Assembly: GCF_014200595.1 (NCBI RefSeq)
Contig: NZ_JACHCG010000003.1
Span: 534,084-598,083 of the forward strand
Direction of reading: 5' to 3'
Length of the DNA: 64,000 nucleotides
Source of the DNA: Pedobacter cryoconitis
GTDB taxonomy: Bacteria > Bacteroidota > Bacteroidia > Sphingobacteriales > Sphingobacteriaceae
Shown piece by piece: positions 18,696 through 27,538 of this stretch. The notes below the pieces were generated by a model. That model made no database searches. It saw nothing but the letters and a program-made list of their open reading frames with translations, and was not told the DNA's origin. How positions within the stretch are numbered: position 1 is the first letter of the stretch; every line of letters begins with the position of its first letter. Both the position numbers and the translations under genes were made by a program.

Positions 18696-18749
18696 TGCCA
18701 ATTTCAAACAAAACTCATATATTTATTCCACTAATATTTGAATAGCACA

Positions 18750-19463
18750 ATGGGAATTAAATGTCTGATCATCGATGACGAACCTCTGGCAAGGGAGACT
18801 ATAGAAGAATATATAGCGAAGATTCCATCTCTCGAATTGGTAGCCAGCTGCAAACATGTATTTGAATCTTTAGAGTATATGAACAATGGAGATATCGATC
18901 TTCTGTTCTCAGATATTCATATGCCTGAAGTAAATGGTATTGACTTTATAAAATCATTACAGAATCCGCCCTACGTAATTTTCATCTCGGCCTATCCAAA
19001 TTATGCCGTAGATGGTTTTGATTTAGATGCGCTTGATTATATTGTTAAACCCTTTTCTTTTGAGCGGTTCTTAAAAGCAGTAAATAAGGCTTCCAAGGCA
19101 ATCTTCCAAAAAGCAAAGGTTGTTGTTGATGAACCTAAACCCATGCATCTTTTTGTCAAAGACGGTCATAAATTGCATCGGGTTATGTTTGAGGAAATCT
19201 GCTATGTAGAGGGAATGAAAGACTATGTGAAGCTTGTGCTTAAAGAAAGAGCTATTATAACACACCTGACAATGAAAAGAATTGAAGATCAATTGTCAAG
19301 TGATAAATTCATTCGGATACAAAAGTCATTCATCGTCAAAAAGGATGAAATCAAATCTTTTAACGGCAATGAAATTGACTTGTATAGTTTAAAAGAAAAA
19401 ATTCCGATTGGCAAATTATACAGAGATGCTTTAATGAAACATTTCGGCTTAAGCCCTGACTAA
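18750..19463 (+). CDS. LytTR-family response regulator
   Basis: This protein has a receiver domain (acidic DDE at 9-11, phospho-acceptor D55 in FSDIHMPE, conserved lysine in YIVKPFSFERF) followed by a LytTR DNA-binding domain (residues 130-237, with CYVEGMKDYVKLVL). I choose the ATG at 18750 (MGIKCLIIDDE), giving 237 residues, over a TTG 12 bases upstream. It is the cognate regulator of the LytS kinase just upstream and the best candidate to bind the two matching direct-repeat operators found upstream of the two small peptides. A terminator follows the gene. Confidence 0.93.
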   Translation: MGIKCLIIDDEPLARETIEEYIAKIPSLELVASCKHVFESLEYMNNGDIDLLFSDIHMPEVNGIDFIKSLQNPPYVIFISAYPNYAVDGFDLDALDYIVKPFSFERFLKAVNKASKAIFQKAKVVVDEPKPMHLFVKDGHKLHRVMFEEICYVEGMKDYVKLVLKERAIITHLTMKRIEDQLSSDKFIRIQKSFIVKKDEIKSFNGNEIDLYSLKEKIPIGKLYRDALMKHFGLSPD

Positions 19464-19486
19464 AAGGTTTTGCTAAAATAACCACT

Positions 19487-19541
19487 AAAATGCCTGGTCT
19501 GCCCCTGTTTAAATAAACCAGGAGACAGATCAGGCATTTTT
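19487..19541 (+). terminator. Intrinsic terminator after the LytTR regulator
   Basis: AAAATGCCTGGTCTG (19487-19501) pairs with CAGATCAGGCATTTT (19526-19540), with one G-T pair, and an inner CCTGTTT/AAACCAGG pairing is also possible. A short T run follows. It separates the two-component genes from the peptide/LanB unit. Confidence 0.8.
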
Positions 19542-19614
19542 ATTCTAATCGCTGCCACCGCTCCCCCTCCCTTCCTGATTTCAGTTAATCTGTTAAAAAA
19601 AGAGTCCAAACTAA

Positions 19615-19682
19615 CTTTGATACCAAAAAATTACGCTTTGGTCGAAGATATATTTTTAATCCGTTCAGAAGGAACATATTTG
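19615..19682 (+). promoter_or_regulatory. LytTR-type operator and promoter of the 49-aa peptide/LanB unit
   Basis: CTTTGA at 19615 and CTTTGGTCGAAG at 19636 are direct repeats 21 bases apart. The -7-like CATATTTG lies at 19675-19682, again 33 bases after TTGG. Around the -7 element both promoters share the sequence CATATTTGT-x-TCAACAA. The layout is the same as ahead of the 53-aa peptide, so both units should respond to the same regulator. Confidence 0.78.
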
Positions 19683-19730
19683 TATCAACAAGGACAAAAA
19701 AAGGACCTTTAACTTAATTGAATCAGCATC

Positions 19731-19880
19731 ATGAAAAGAAAAGCACAACAAACAGAAAATCTGAGCATTAAAAAAGAAATTATTGGTGTAATTTCTTCAG
19801 TTCATACAGCAGTGGTAAAATACAACACTATACCGAGCACGCCTGGAGATACACTGACGACTTCTACTTGTATGCTGTAA
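19731..19880 (+). CDS. Lanthipeptide-like precursor peptide, 49 aa, single Cys
   Basis: The ORF begins MKRKAQQTENLSIKKEIIGV. Leader residues 11-22 (LSIKKEIIGVIS) fit the Bacteroidota class I precursor pattern. The C-terminal part has nine Ser/Thr among its last 17 residues and ends GDTLTTSTCML, with one cysteine at position 47. It lies upstream of a full-length LanB dehydratase in the same direction, so it is the likely substrate: Ser/Thr would become dehydro residues and at most one thioether ring could form. No leader cleavage motif is obvious. The homologous 53-aa peptide on the other strand lacks the cysteine. Confidence 0.82.
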   Translation: MKRKAQQTENLSIKKEIIGVISSVHTAVVKYNTIPSTPGDTLTTSTCML

Positions 19881-19980
19881 GCAAAAATGTCTTTCCTTCC
19901 ACTGGAAAATTGAATCTATTCTTCAGCATCTCCTTTGAAACCACTGGCTGTTCTTTTGAATGCCCTGATAACACGTAACC

Positions 19981-20340
19981 ATGACATTAACCTGCATCAT
20001 CATAGAAGACGAGCCCCTGGCTCAGGAAATCCTTCAAGACTATATCTCTAAAAGAGGAGATCTTGTGCTTTTGGGTAAATTTAGCAACCTACAGAGTTTC
20101 TATAAGTTCAAGGAAGACAATATAGATTTAATGTTTATGGACATCAATCTCAGGGGGACTTCCAAAGATGAAGTGGAAGATTTATTTACCAAACACCGAA
20201 AGATTGTACTCGTTACGGCTTATTCTGTACAACAGTTACATGAATACGATTTAGATAATATCAGCCACATTTTGAGTAAACCAGTATCTTATGAAAAATT
20301 CTCTGAATGCATTGATAAAATTATTTTAAACAAGGTATAA
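19981..20340 (+). CDS. Stand-alone receiver-domain protein (LytTR-family-like receiver, no output domain)
   Basis: The 119 residues form one CheY-like receiver domain: acidic pair E9-D10, phospho-acceptor D54 in LMFMDINLRG, threonine in VTAYS, and lysine in LSKPVSYEKF. It ends there, with no DNA-binding domain, although its N terminus resembles the nearby LytTR regulator (IIIEDEPLAQEIL against LIIDDEPLARETI). It sits between the peptide and the LanB gene (28 bases before LanB). It may be a phosphate sink, a titrating partner of the LytTR protein, or a regulator of LanB by direct contact; none of this is shown by sequence. Confidence 0.88.
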   Translation: MTLTCIIIEDEPLAQEILQDYISKRGDLVLLGKFSNLQSFYKFKEDNIDLMFMDINLRGTSKDEVEDLFTKHRKIVLVTAYSVQQLHEYDLDNISHILSKPVSYEKFSECIDKIILNKV

Positions 20341-20368
20341 AAACAAAATTTCTGCTTAAATTCCTCCA

Positions 20369-23300
20369 ATGGTACAAGCAGTAATTTCTCCGTTTGATTT
20401 CTATCTATTAAGGTTACCGGCACTAAATATTGACCAGATTCATCAGCTGAATGAAATAACTGACAAGGATGATTTAGTTCAGGCTTTGTTTCAGATTTAT
20501 CAGTCAGTTGAAATACAGGAGGCTATTTACCTGGCCAGCCCGGAATTATTTGCCGAATTAAAAAAGTGGCTGAACCACCCTAAGCCGGGGACCGATGAAA
20601 AATTAATCCTTACCCTTTATAAATACTTGCTTAGAATGAGTACCAGATGTACTCCATTTGGTCTTTTTGCAGGTTTTTGCAGAGGAGAGATCACAGATCA
20701 GGCAACTGCTATTCAGCTTGAGCAAGATAAAAAACGTTTGATTAAGCATAACAGACTGGATATGAATTATGTTGCGGAAATAGCCGCTGCATTAAATCAG
20801 GAACCTGGAATCAAAACAAAACTCATCTTTTATCCAAATAACAGCCTTTACCTCACGAATGGTTTTTACCGGTACTATGAGTATACACTAAAGAATAAAA
20901 AGAGAGATTATTACCTGGTTTCTATTCAGTCAACCCCTTATATTGAATGTGTTCTGGACGTTGCAGCAAATGGAGGCAAGTATACCGACATCATAAATGC
21001 ATTGCTCAACCTTTCGCTTACCGAAGAGTCAGCTTATATATTTTTAGACGAGGTCATTGAAACTCAGTTGATTTTATCTGAACTGGAACCTACTTTAACA
21101 GGCCGGGAATTTTTCGGGGTCCTGACAGAAAAAACCCGGGAGATAGATCAGCATTGCGGCAAACTTCCAGGCTTGTTAAAAATCGCTGAGATCCTGGATC
21201 AGGAACAAAATCTTATCCAGTCTTGCCAGGCTATCGAGCAAATTATACAGGATGATTTTCCTTTGGCCAAAAGCAAGGATCTTGTTCAGACAGACCTGGA
21301 AATTAAAATGCGTAAGAACATACTGAATAAAAGAACTATAGCTGTATTATCCACCGAATTGAGTGAATTGAGCGCTTTATACAACGGCGCCCCTCCTGCT
21401 GACCTTGAAGCATTCAGGAAAAGCTTTTACGATCGTTACGAAGGAAGGGAGATCCCACTGCTGGAGGCTTTAGATACTGAAGCAGGTATAGGCTACGGGA
21501 AATATAAAGGAGATAGCACAAATTATACACCACTTATTGATGATGTAAAGACGCCCTTAAATAAAAAGGAAACAAATATCCGCTGGTCTGCTTTCAAAGA
21601 ACTGGTATTCGGCAAATACCAGGAAAGCCAGTATTCAGGAAATCAAACGATTATATTGTCTGAAAATGATCTGCAACAATTGAATGTTGCAATAGGAAAC
21701 ATGCCTTCCACTTTATATAGTGTAGGTAGTTTTATTGCAAATAGCCCTGCTGACATTGATGCTGGAAATTTTAAGTTCAATTTATCTGTATTCGGAGGTC
21801 CATCTGCGATTCCACTCTTAGGTCGTTTTGCCACAGTGGCCGAAGGTTTAAACGGAAAGGTAAGGGAGAGTGCTGCTGCCGAACAAAAAGCGCATGAAGG
21901 TGCTATTTTAGCTGAAGTAATCCACTTACCAGAAGCCAGGATCGGAAATATATTACAGCGCCCGCAGCTCAGGGACTATGAGATTCCTTTTCTGGGGAAG
22001 TCTTCGGTAGCTCCGGAGTTTCAGATTCCTGTGACGGACCTCATGGTCTCAGTTCAAAATAATAAGGTTGTACTTCGCTCTAAAAGACTTAATCAGCTTA
22101 TTATTCCAAGATTAAGTTCCGCACACAATTATACCAATGGCATTTCCATCTATAAATTTCTTTGCGATTTACAGCATCAGGACAATTCTTTCTCGATTAG
22201 CTGGGATTGGGATGTACTGACCAGTAAAGAGTTTTTACCAAGAGTAACCTATAAACATATCATCTTGTCAAGAGCCAGATGGGCAATCAACTCTTCCGTT
22301 TACAAGGAGCTTAAGGATTTGCCCGCCGAAGAAGCTTTACAGCGGCTTAAAACGAGATATCAATTGCCTTCAAGGGTATTGCTTACCGAAGGGGATAATG
22401 AATTATTGCTTGATTTCAATTGTCCTTATGCGTTACAGCTGCTGCTACAGCATTTAAAGAAACGCGATGCAGTACTTTTCGAGTTTTTACAGGAGAAAGA
22501 GCACCGGCTGATTACAGATACTGCAAATTTATCTTACCTGAATGAGGTCATCCTTCCATTCTCCACATCAAGACAGTTCACTTATAAAAATTTACTGACA
22601 ACTGCCCCTGTTCAGACCTTGCAGCGCTCTTTTCCTTTGGGTACGGAATGGACTTATGTTAAAATCTACTGCGGATCTAAATCTGCGGACCTCATTCTTA
22701 CCGATTTCCTGCTTCCTGTGATCAGTTATCTGGAAGAGGCCGCAATGATTGAAAAATGGTTCTTTATTCGCTACAATGATCCGGACGGACATTTAAGGCT
22801 AAGATTCCTGCATACCAGGAATGCAACGATCACTGCTCAGCTGATCACAAGTATTCAGGAAAGCCTGAAACCTTTGCTTGATCAGCGGATTGTTTATAAA
22901 ATTCAATATGAGACTTATGACAGGGAGATTGAACGTTATGGGGAGCGTACAATGGAATTCAGTGAAACTATTTTTAATCACGATAGTACGGCCGTCATCA
23001 ATTTCCTGAGTTTAATAGAGGGTGTGGAAGGGGAAAGATATCGCTGGTTATTTGCACTCAGAGGGGCTGACCTGTTCATAAATGATTTTGGATTGACTGC
23101 TGAACAAAAGAAAACAATGATGGATGGATTATTTAATGGTTTCTTCCAGGAGTTTAGCGGAGACACTGAGTTAAACATGCAATTGAACGATAAGTACAGG
23201 GCCATCAGCAAAGAATTGAACAGTTTTATGAATCCTGAAAATGACGGGGAAGAGATTGCAGAGGCAGTTGGGTTTTTCGGGATACGCTCTCAGGCGATCC

Positions 23301-23530
23301 AGTCAGCATTATATAACCTGAGGGAAGTTACTATTGCAGAAGACCAGGATAAATTACAGGCCAGGTTAATGGAGAATATGTCCAGCTACTTACACATGTT
23401 CCTGAACAGGATTTTTATAGCAAATCAAAGGAAGCATGAGTTGGTGATTTATCATCATTTAGCTAAGTATTATGCTTCTGCGATTGCAAGGGAAAAATAT
23501 GGGCAGAAACAACAGCTATTGAGCAGCTAG
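20369..23530 (+). CDS. lanB: Full-length lantibiotic dehydratase (LanB, N-terminal plus SpaB_C domains)
   Basis: The 1,053-residue protein has the size of a complete class I LanB. The N-terminal glutamylation domain carries MSTRCTPFGLFAGF (residues 90-103). The C-terminal SpaB_C elimination domain starts near residue 755 and contains WFFIRYNDPDGHLRLRF near 796. These enzymes use glutamyl-tRNA to glutamylate Ser/Thr of a precursor and then eliminate glutamate to give Dha/Dhb. It is 28 bases after the receiver-only gene and about 490 bases after the 49-aa peptide. No LanC cyclase, leader protease or ABC exporter gene is visible nearby, so the end product and its export are open. Confidence 0.93.
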   Translation: MVQAVISPFDFYLLRLPALNIDQIHQLNEITDKDDLVQALFQIYQSVEIQEAIYLASPELFAELKKWLNHPKPGTDEKLILTLYKYLLRMSTRCTPFGLFAGFCRGEITDQATAIQLEQDKKRLIKHNRLDMNYVAEIAAALNQEPGIKTKLIFYPNNSLYLTNGFYRYYEYTLKNKKRDYYLVSIQSTPYIECVLDVAANGGKYTDIINALLNLSLTEESAYIFLDEVIETQLILSELEPTLTGREFFGVLTEKTREIDQHCGKLPGLLKIAEILDQEQNLIQSCQAIEQIIQDDFPLAKSKDLVQTDLEIKMRKNILNKRTIAVLSTELSELSALYNGAPPADLEAFRKSFYDRYEGREIPLLEALDTEAGIGYGKYKGDSTNYTPLIDDVKTPLNKKETNIRWSAFKELVFGKYQESQYSGNQTIILSENDLQQLNVAIGNMPSTLYSVGSFIANSPADIDAGNFKFNLSVFGGPSAIPLLGRFATVAEGLNGKVRESAAAEQKAHEGAILAEVIHLPEARIGNILQRPQLRDYEIPFLGKSSVAPEFQIPVTDLMVSVQNNKVVLRSKRLNQLIIPRLSSAHNYTNGISIYKFLCDLQHQDNSFSISWDWDVLTSKEFLPRVTYKHIILSRARWAINSSVYKELKDLPAEEALQRLKTRYQLPSRVLLTEGDNELLLDFNCPYALQLLLQHLKKRDAVLFEFLQEKEHRLITDTANLSYLNEVILPFSTSRQFTYKNLLTTAPVQTLQRSFPLGTEWTYVKIYCGSKSADLILTDFLLPVISYLEEAAMIEKWFFIRYNDPDGHLRLRFLHTRNATITAQLITSIQESLKPLLDQRIVYKIQYETYDREIERYGERTMEFSETIFNHDSTAVINFLSLIEGVEGERYRWLFALRGADLFINDFGLTAEQKKTMMDGLFNGFFQEFSGDTELNMQLNDKYRAISKELNSFMNPENDGEEIAEAVGFFGIRSQAIQSALYNLREVTIAEDQDKLQARLMENMSSYLHMFLNRIFIANQRKHELVIYHHLAKYYASAIAREKYGQKQQLLSS

Positions 23531-23557
23531 TTCGTTTAGGAGATTGACTGCTCAATA
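23517..23557. terminator. Weak hairpin between LanB and the convergent oxidoreductase gene
   Basis: TATTGAGCAG (23517-23526) pairs with CTGCTCAATA (23548-23557) over a 21-base loop, overlapping the LanB stop. It could end both convergent transcripts but has no strong T run. Confidence 0.35.
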
Positions 23558-23565
23558 TTTGTTGT

Positions 23566-24450
23566 TTAAGAAATCAAAGGCGTGAGTTTAGTGCTGATAA
23601 ATTGCTCAAATGAGGTCGGCGTAAATGCTTCATGTGTACGTGGGGTTGAATAAGCTCCATATGGCTCACCCAGCGCTTTAAACAAATCTGACAACTCTTT
23701 ACTGACAACAGTATTTGCACCAAATATTTCCAGTTCACTACTTGCTTCCAATATTGATTTTTGCCGATAGCTGATCTTTTTACCTAATACCCGGGTCATC
23801 TTTAATGCAGCGTCCTCTGAGTTAATATGCTCAGGCCCCATTAAGTTTAACTTCCAATGGCCAGCCCAGGTATTGTCAAGAAGAAATTTAGCTGCTGTAT
23901 CTCCAATGTCATCAGTACTGACCCATGGAATATCATGATCAGCCTCATAGGTAAAGGAAAATTCGTTCCCTGACTTTATACTTTCAGCCTGCATCAAAAT
24001 GTTTTCCATAAAATATCCTGGCCGTAAAGCCAGTACATTCGTATTTAACTGATCAAAGGCTACTTCCATATGCCCTGCGTAACTCACTGTTCCCAAATCA
24101 TCGGCTGCACCAGCCCCGAGTGAGGAAATCAGAACTACCCGCTTGATTTTATTCTGCCGGACTGCTGCTACTCCGGCTGTAGTTACTTTATCGTACCATT
24201 CTTTTAAACTCGGCACAGTTATAACCGGAGGCACCAACCAGAAGAGCGCCTCAACATCTTTTGTGGAATGGATTACCTGCCCGGGGTCACTAAGATCGGT
24301 GACTCTGGAAATACAGTTACCTATTTCGAGCTGGCTCAACCGATCCAGGCTCTGTCCCAGCAAAATCGGTATTCCACCTCCTGAACTTATTTGTTTTGCT
24401 ACTCTGCTGCCAATATTCCCCGTTGCTGCTGCTATTGCTATCTTCATCAT
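23566..24450 (-). CDS. NmrA-like NAD(P)-binding oxidoreductase
   Basis: This 294-residue atypical short-chain dehydrogenase-like protein opens with IAIAAATGNIGSRVAKQI, a GxxGxxG dinucleotide motif. The middle segments VVLISSLGAGAADD and LRPGYFMENIL are typical of NmrA/quinone oxidoreductase 2 proteins (usual length 280-300). It probably acts on a small carbonyl or quinone substrate or as a redox sensor. It is 8 bases downstream of the SnoaL-like gene, and both are divergent from an HxlR regulator, a common arrangement for electrophile or quinone-stress operons. Confidence 0.88.
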   Translation of the reverse strand: MMKIAIAAATGNIGSRVAKQISSGGGIPILLGQSLDRLSQLEIGNCISRVTDLSDPGQVIHSTKDVEALFWLVPPVITVPSLKEWYDKVTTAGVAAVRQNKIKRVVLISSLGAGAADDLGTVSYAGHMEVAFDQLNTNVLALRPGYFMENILMQAESIKSGNEFSFTYEADHDIPWVSTDDIGDTAAKFLLDNTWAGHWKLNLMGPEHINSEDAALKMTRVLGKKISYRQKSILEASSELEIFGANTVVSKELSDLFKALGEPYGAYSTPRTHEAFTPTSFEQFISTKLTPLIS

Positions 24451-24458
24451 TTTTAAGC

Positions 24459-24902
24459 TTATGAATCACTTTCAAAAATATCCTGGCTCCCGTGAGTTCC
24501 ACCAAATGATTTTAGACCCGGTACCGGATCCCAATACTCTTTATAGTGCTGGAATTTATTGTTTGAAACTTTAAAGTACATCACATAATCCTGAGCATAA
24601 GACAGGCCAGTAGAAGTGATTACTGCCTCCCCATGAGCTTCAGCCCAATATTCATCCTTCTTCTCCATAGGATAAACTCTGATATCAGAAAAATTCAGGT
24701 TCAGCATATTTTTTAATCCAGCATTAATATGCTTGAAATAGGTGTTCAGGTTAATTTTCCTGCGGTCAGGAAAACCCGCTGAAGCCGCATAAGGAAACTC
24801 AATAACAGCATCTTCATTAAATAATTTCACAACATCTTCAGCACTTTCACTAAAGGAAAGCAGCAATTTTTTCAATAGTATATTTCCTTGATTCTTCTCC
24901 AT
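24459..24902 (-). CDS. SnoaL-like (NTF2-fold) protein
   Basis: From the ATG at 24902 (MEKNQGNILLKKLL) the protein has 147 residues and the cone-shaped NTF2/SnoaL-like layout: an N-terminal helix with SESAEDVVKLFNEDAVIEFPY, then a strand-rich half ending KFQHYKEYWDPVPGLKS. Such proteins are small isomerases/hydrolases or binding proteins. A longer reading from 24959 would start inside the divergent operator region, so I reject it. It is co-directional with the NmrA-like gene and probably shares its regulation. Confidence 0.82.
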   Translation of the reverse strand: MEKNQGNILLKKLLLSFSESAEDVVKLFNEDAVIEFPYAASAGFPDRRKINLNTYFKHINAGLKNMLNLNFSDIRVYPMEKKDEYWAEAHGEAVITSTGLSYAQDYVMYFKVSNNKFQHYKEYWDPVPGLKSFGGTHGSQDIFESDS

Positions 24903-24955
24903 ATTATTCTTTATTTTAATCAAACCTACCCCTAAAATGATACATTTGAAATAAG

Positions 24956-24988
24956 GCACTTTATAGTGCTATAGATACCTAAAAGTAT
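24956..24988. promoter_or_regulatory. Candidate HxlR operator in the divergent promoter
   Basis: GCACT-TTAT-AGTGC (24956-24969) is an inverted repeat, followed by ATAC (24975-24978) and GTAT (24985-24988). Both lie between the SnoaL-like gene and the HxlR gene, where HxlR regulators normally bind to control themselves and the divergent operon. Confidence 0.5.
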
Positions 24989-24991
24989 ATT

Positions 24992-25405
24992 ATGGACTCA
25001 AATACGCAAGAAGCTGCAAAAGAAAATGAAAGTTTTTTAAAATTACAACAGGCCTTCCTGCTGAAATCAGCACTTGATGAAAGTTGTATACTCCATCAGT
25101 CGCTCACTTTGATTGCTGACAAATGGACTTTATTAATTTTAATGGCGCTTATGCAACAGGCAAGGAGAAATAGTGAGTTATTAAAACAGATTAATGGCAT
25201 ATCTCCAAAAATGCTTAACCAAACACTTAAAACATTGATGTCTTACGAAATGGTAGAACGTAAGGTATATGCTGAAATGCCACCACATGTAGAGTATTCC
25301 CTGACAGAATTTGGAAAAAGCACTGCGGCACCACTTTTAGCGCTGTTAGACTGGTCTATAAGATGGGAAACTGAAATTACCAGACTCTATAAGCAAAAAA
25401 GCTAA
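24992..25405 (+). CDS. HxlR-family winged-helix transcriptional regulator
   Basis: The 137-residue protein has the HxlR signature: a cysteine (ESCILHQS) ahead of LTLIADKWTLLILMAL, the recognition region RNSELLKQINGISPKMLNQTLKTL, and the wing with PPHVEYSLTEFGKS. Family members such as HxlR, YodB and HypR sense aldehydes or quinones through a cysteine near the N terminus. It is divergent from the SnoaL/NmrA pair by 89 bases and probably represses them until an electrophile appears. Confidence 0.9.
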   Translation: MDSNTQEAAKENESFLKLQQAFLLKSALDESCILHQSLTLIADKWTLLILMALMQQARRNSELLKQINGISPKMLNQTLKTLMSYEMVERKVYAEMPPHVEYSLTEFGKSTAAPLLALLDWSIRWETEITRLYKQKS

Positions 25406-25414
25406 GCAGAATAG

Positions 25415-27538
25415 CTATTTACTTGTCTTGAAAACATCAACCAGGTAACCAAGCTGCACTTGATTAAAATTTATCCTTGAATCACCAGCCTGAGTGTTCA
25501 ATTTCCATCTAAAAAACAATTTTGAGGTATTATCAGTATTAAGATTTAAGTAGCCTTCAAAAGATAATGTTCTGATCTGATTCTTAAGATTCTGGTTTAG
25601 AATAATTTCTGGATTTCGAACGTTCAGCCATGTATTACTTACGCATACCTTAAAGCTGTAACGTTCTTCGGGCATAAATTCATAAGCAGCGCTAAGCGTT
25701 GCAGCGGTGCTTGTTATCATTCTTTGGTTCCTGGTGGTACCTTTTATATAAGAGTTATTTTTAACAAACAGCGAATCAGCAACTCCCGTTCTCCATATAC
25801 CAAAAGCTCCGCTGAACTGTAAGTTTGACATTATTCTTGCGAAGTTTACTTTATACAAATTAAGATTAAAATCAATACCCGTATTTTTATACTTATACAG
25901 ATCCAGTGCATTTAACGTAAACTGTTTTTGTCCATTATTCATAGATGGCGAAACAGTGTCTTTTTCAGAAAGTGGCAGATACTTATTATTTTCTTCTATT
26001 TTAGAAAGATGTCCTGTCAGATCTGCTTTTGTAAAAAATCCTTCATAATTTCTCTTTGATTTAAGACCTAGTATTGATTGAGATCTTTCTGTTCTCAGGT
26101 TAACACTCATACTCGCTTCAAGCTGAACCAGGCCATTAGGCTGCTCACTATTAAGTCCATTAAAATCGGTATATGTTTTAACGGTCAAAATTTTCGATCT
26201 TTCTTGTTTTTTCAGTTCAATAACACTTTGCTGACCGGATAATTTCACAACAATGTCCTTAGGACTATAGTCTTCTCTATAATTAGCAAGTATAATATCA
26301 TAAGTAATTAAATCTCCCAATCTGAAAAACAAGTCATAGTGTGTATTTCCTGCCGAGTCAAGCTCTACTCCATCAGGCAAGGACTGCTTTATAAGGTAAT
26401 TTTGTGGCAGCATTCCTGGATTAGCAGCATAGATTTTGTGATTCCATAATTTCTCAGGTGTAAACTTATTGGTAATGCTGATGGGCATGTTGTTACGAAA
26501 CTTCACAGTTTGCAATTGCTTATTAACCATCATCTCAAAAGTAGCTTCAATATTTTTTATAGTTCCCGCATCAAATTCAAGATCTATTTCTTTACATTTC
26601 ATTGCTAAAGCAATGTTTTGCTCGGGTGAATCCTTTTTGTTTTTCCGGCGAGACTGCTGCCCATCTCTCATCAATTGTCTTTGGTCAAAAAAACCGCGCA
26701 TATAGAAATTATTTTCCAATGCCGGTGCAATCTTTTTTAATGAATCAAGGAATTGTTTTATAGTTATACCCGGTGATTTTTTGATTTTTACATTTTCAAA
26801 ATAAGTATTTATCTTATCAGAACGAAGTCTCAGAAAAGCCGTTGAAGGCTGGTCATCCACGAATTTTTTTCTTGTGGAAATTTCATAGAATATTTGTTGC
26901 GATAAATCATTGAGTTGTGCCTCATTTAATTGAATGGAGAATTTGTTCCGCAGTTTCCCATCCAGGATACTCTTTATAGTCTCAGGAGTAAAGGCCGCGA
27001 ATCTGGCCTCATTATCAGGACTGATGATTTCAACGCCTGTATTTTTAACCTGATTAAGATTTGCAATAAGACTTTCAATTTCCACTATCTTTTGTTTATT
27101 CAGGGTATCGGGTTTTAACAAATCGATACTGGATTTAAGCTTTTTGCAAACCATATCAATTTCGGAATTTGAAAGCTGAATACTTCTTATTCCAGCAGGA
27201 ATCGATTTTATAATCTGATCTAATCCTGTTTTTATTTTTTTCAATGAATCATTAGGAATAAGCCATTGTGCATAATTTTCGTCAATTTTCTTATTTACTA
27301 CTATTAAATTATTCTTAATCTTGACAGTATCAGGATCTGCAACAGATGTTATCTTTTCAATTTTTAATGAACTGATTTGATTAGACGTCAATTTATATTC
27401 ATAATTAAAGGTTTGATTGTTTATAACAAAAGAACCAAAAAAATGTGTCTCGGCATTTTGAGAGAATGACTGGAATGGTAGCAGGATAAAAAATAGCGAT
27501 ACCGTTTTCAGAAAGGTGAGATCTTTCATTTTGAGCAT
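25415..27538 (-). CDS. Secreted/outer-membrane protein of unknown function, 707 aa
   Basis: I do not recognise the family. A signal peptide is clear (LFFILLPFQSFSQ, cleavage near residue 26). Residues 30-400 are mixed, with lysine-rich helices. The last 150 residues alternate polar and hydrophobic positions (TGIDFNLNLYKVNFARIM, LFFRWKLNTQAGDSRINF), as in outer-membrane beta-barrel strands. It may be a periplasmic domain followed by a small barrel. A second in-frame ATG lies at 27529. The gene stands alone, about 10 bases from the convergent HxlR gene. Confidence 0.8.
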   Translation of the reverse strand: MLKMKDLTFLKTVSLFFILLPFQSFSQNAETHFFGSFVINNQTFNYEYKLTSNQISSLKIEKITSVADPDTVKIKNNLIVVNKKIDENYAQWLIPNDSLKKIKTGLDQIIKSIPAGIRSIQLSNSEIDMVCKKLKSSIDLLKPDTLNKQKIVEIESLIANLNQVKNTGVEIISPDNEARFAAFTPETIKSILDGKLRNKFSIQLNEAQLNDLSQQIFYEISTRKKFVDDQPSTAFLRLRSDKINTYFENVKIKKSPGITIKQFLDSLKKIAPALENNFYMRGFFDQRQLMRDGQQSRRKNKKDSPEQNIALAMKCKEIDLEFDAGTIKNIEATFEMMVNKQLQTVKFRNNMPISITNKFTPEKLWNHKIYAANPGMLPQNYLIKQSLPDGVELDSAGNTHYDLFFRLGDLITYDIILANYREDYSPKDIVVKLSGQQSVIELKKQERSKILTVKTYTDFNGLNSEQPNGLVQLEASMSVNLRTERSQSILGLKSKRNYEGFFTKADLTGHLSKIEENNKYLPLSEKDTVSPSMNNGQKQFTLNALDLYKYKNTGIDFNLNLYKVNFARIMSNLQFSGAFGIWRTGVADSLFVKNNSYIKGTTRNQRMITSTAATLSAAYEFMPEERYSFKVCVSNTWLNVRNPEIILNQNLKNQIRTLSFEGYLNLNTDNTSKLFFRWKLNTQAGDSRINFNQVQLGYLVDVFKTSK

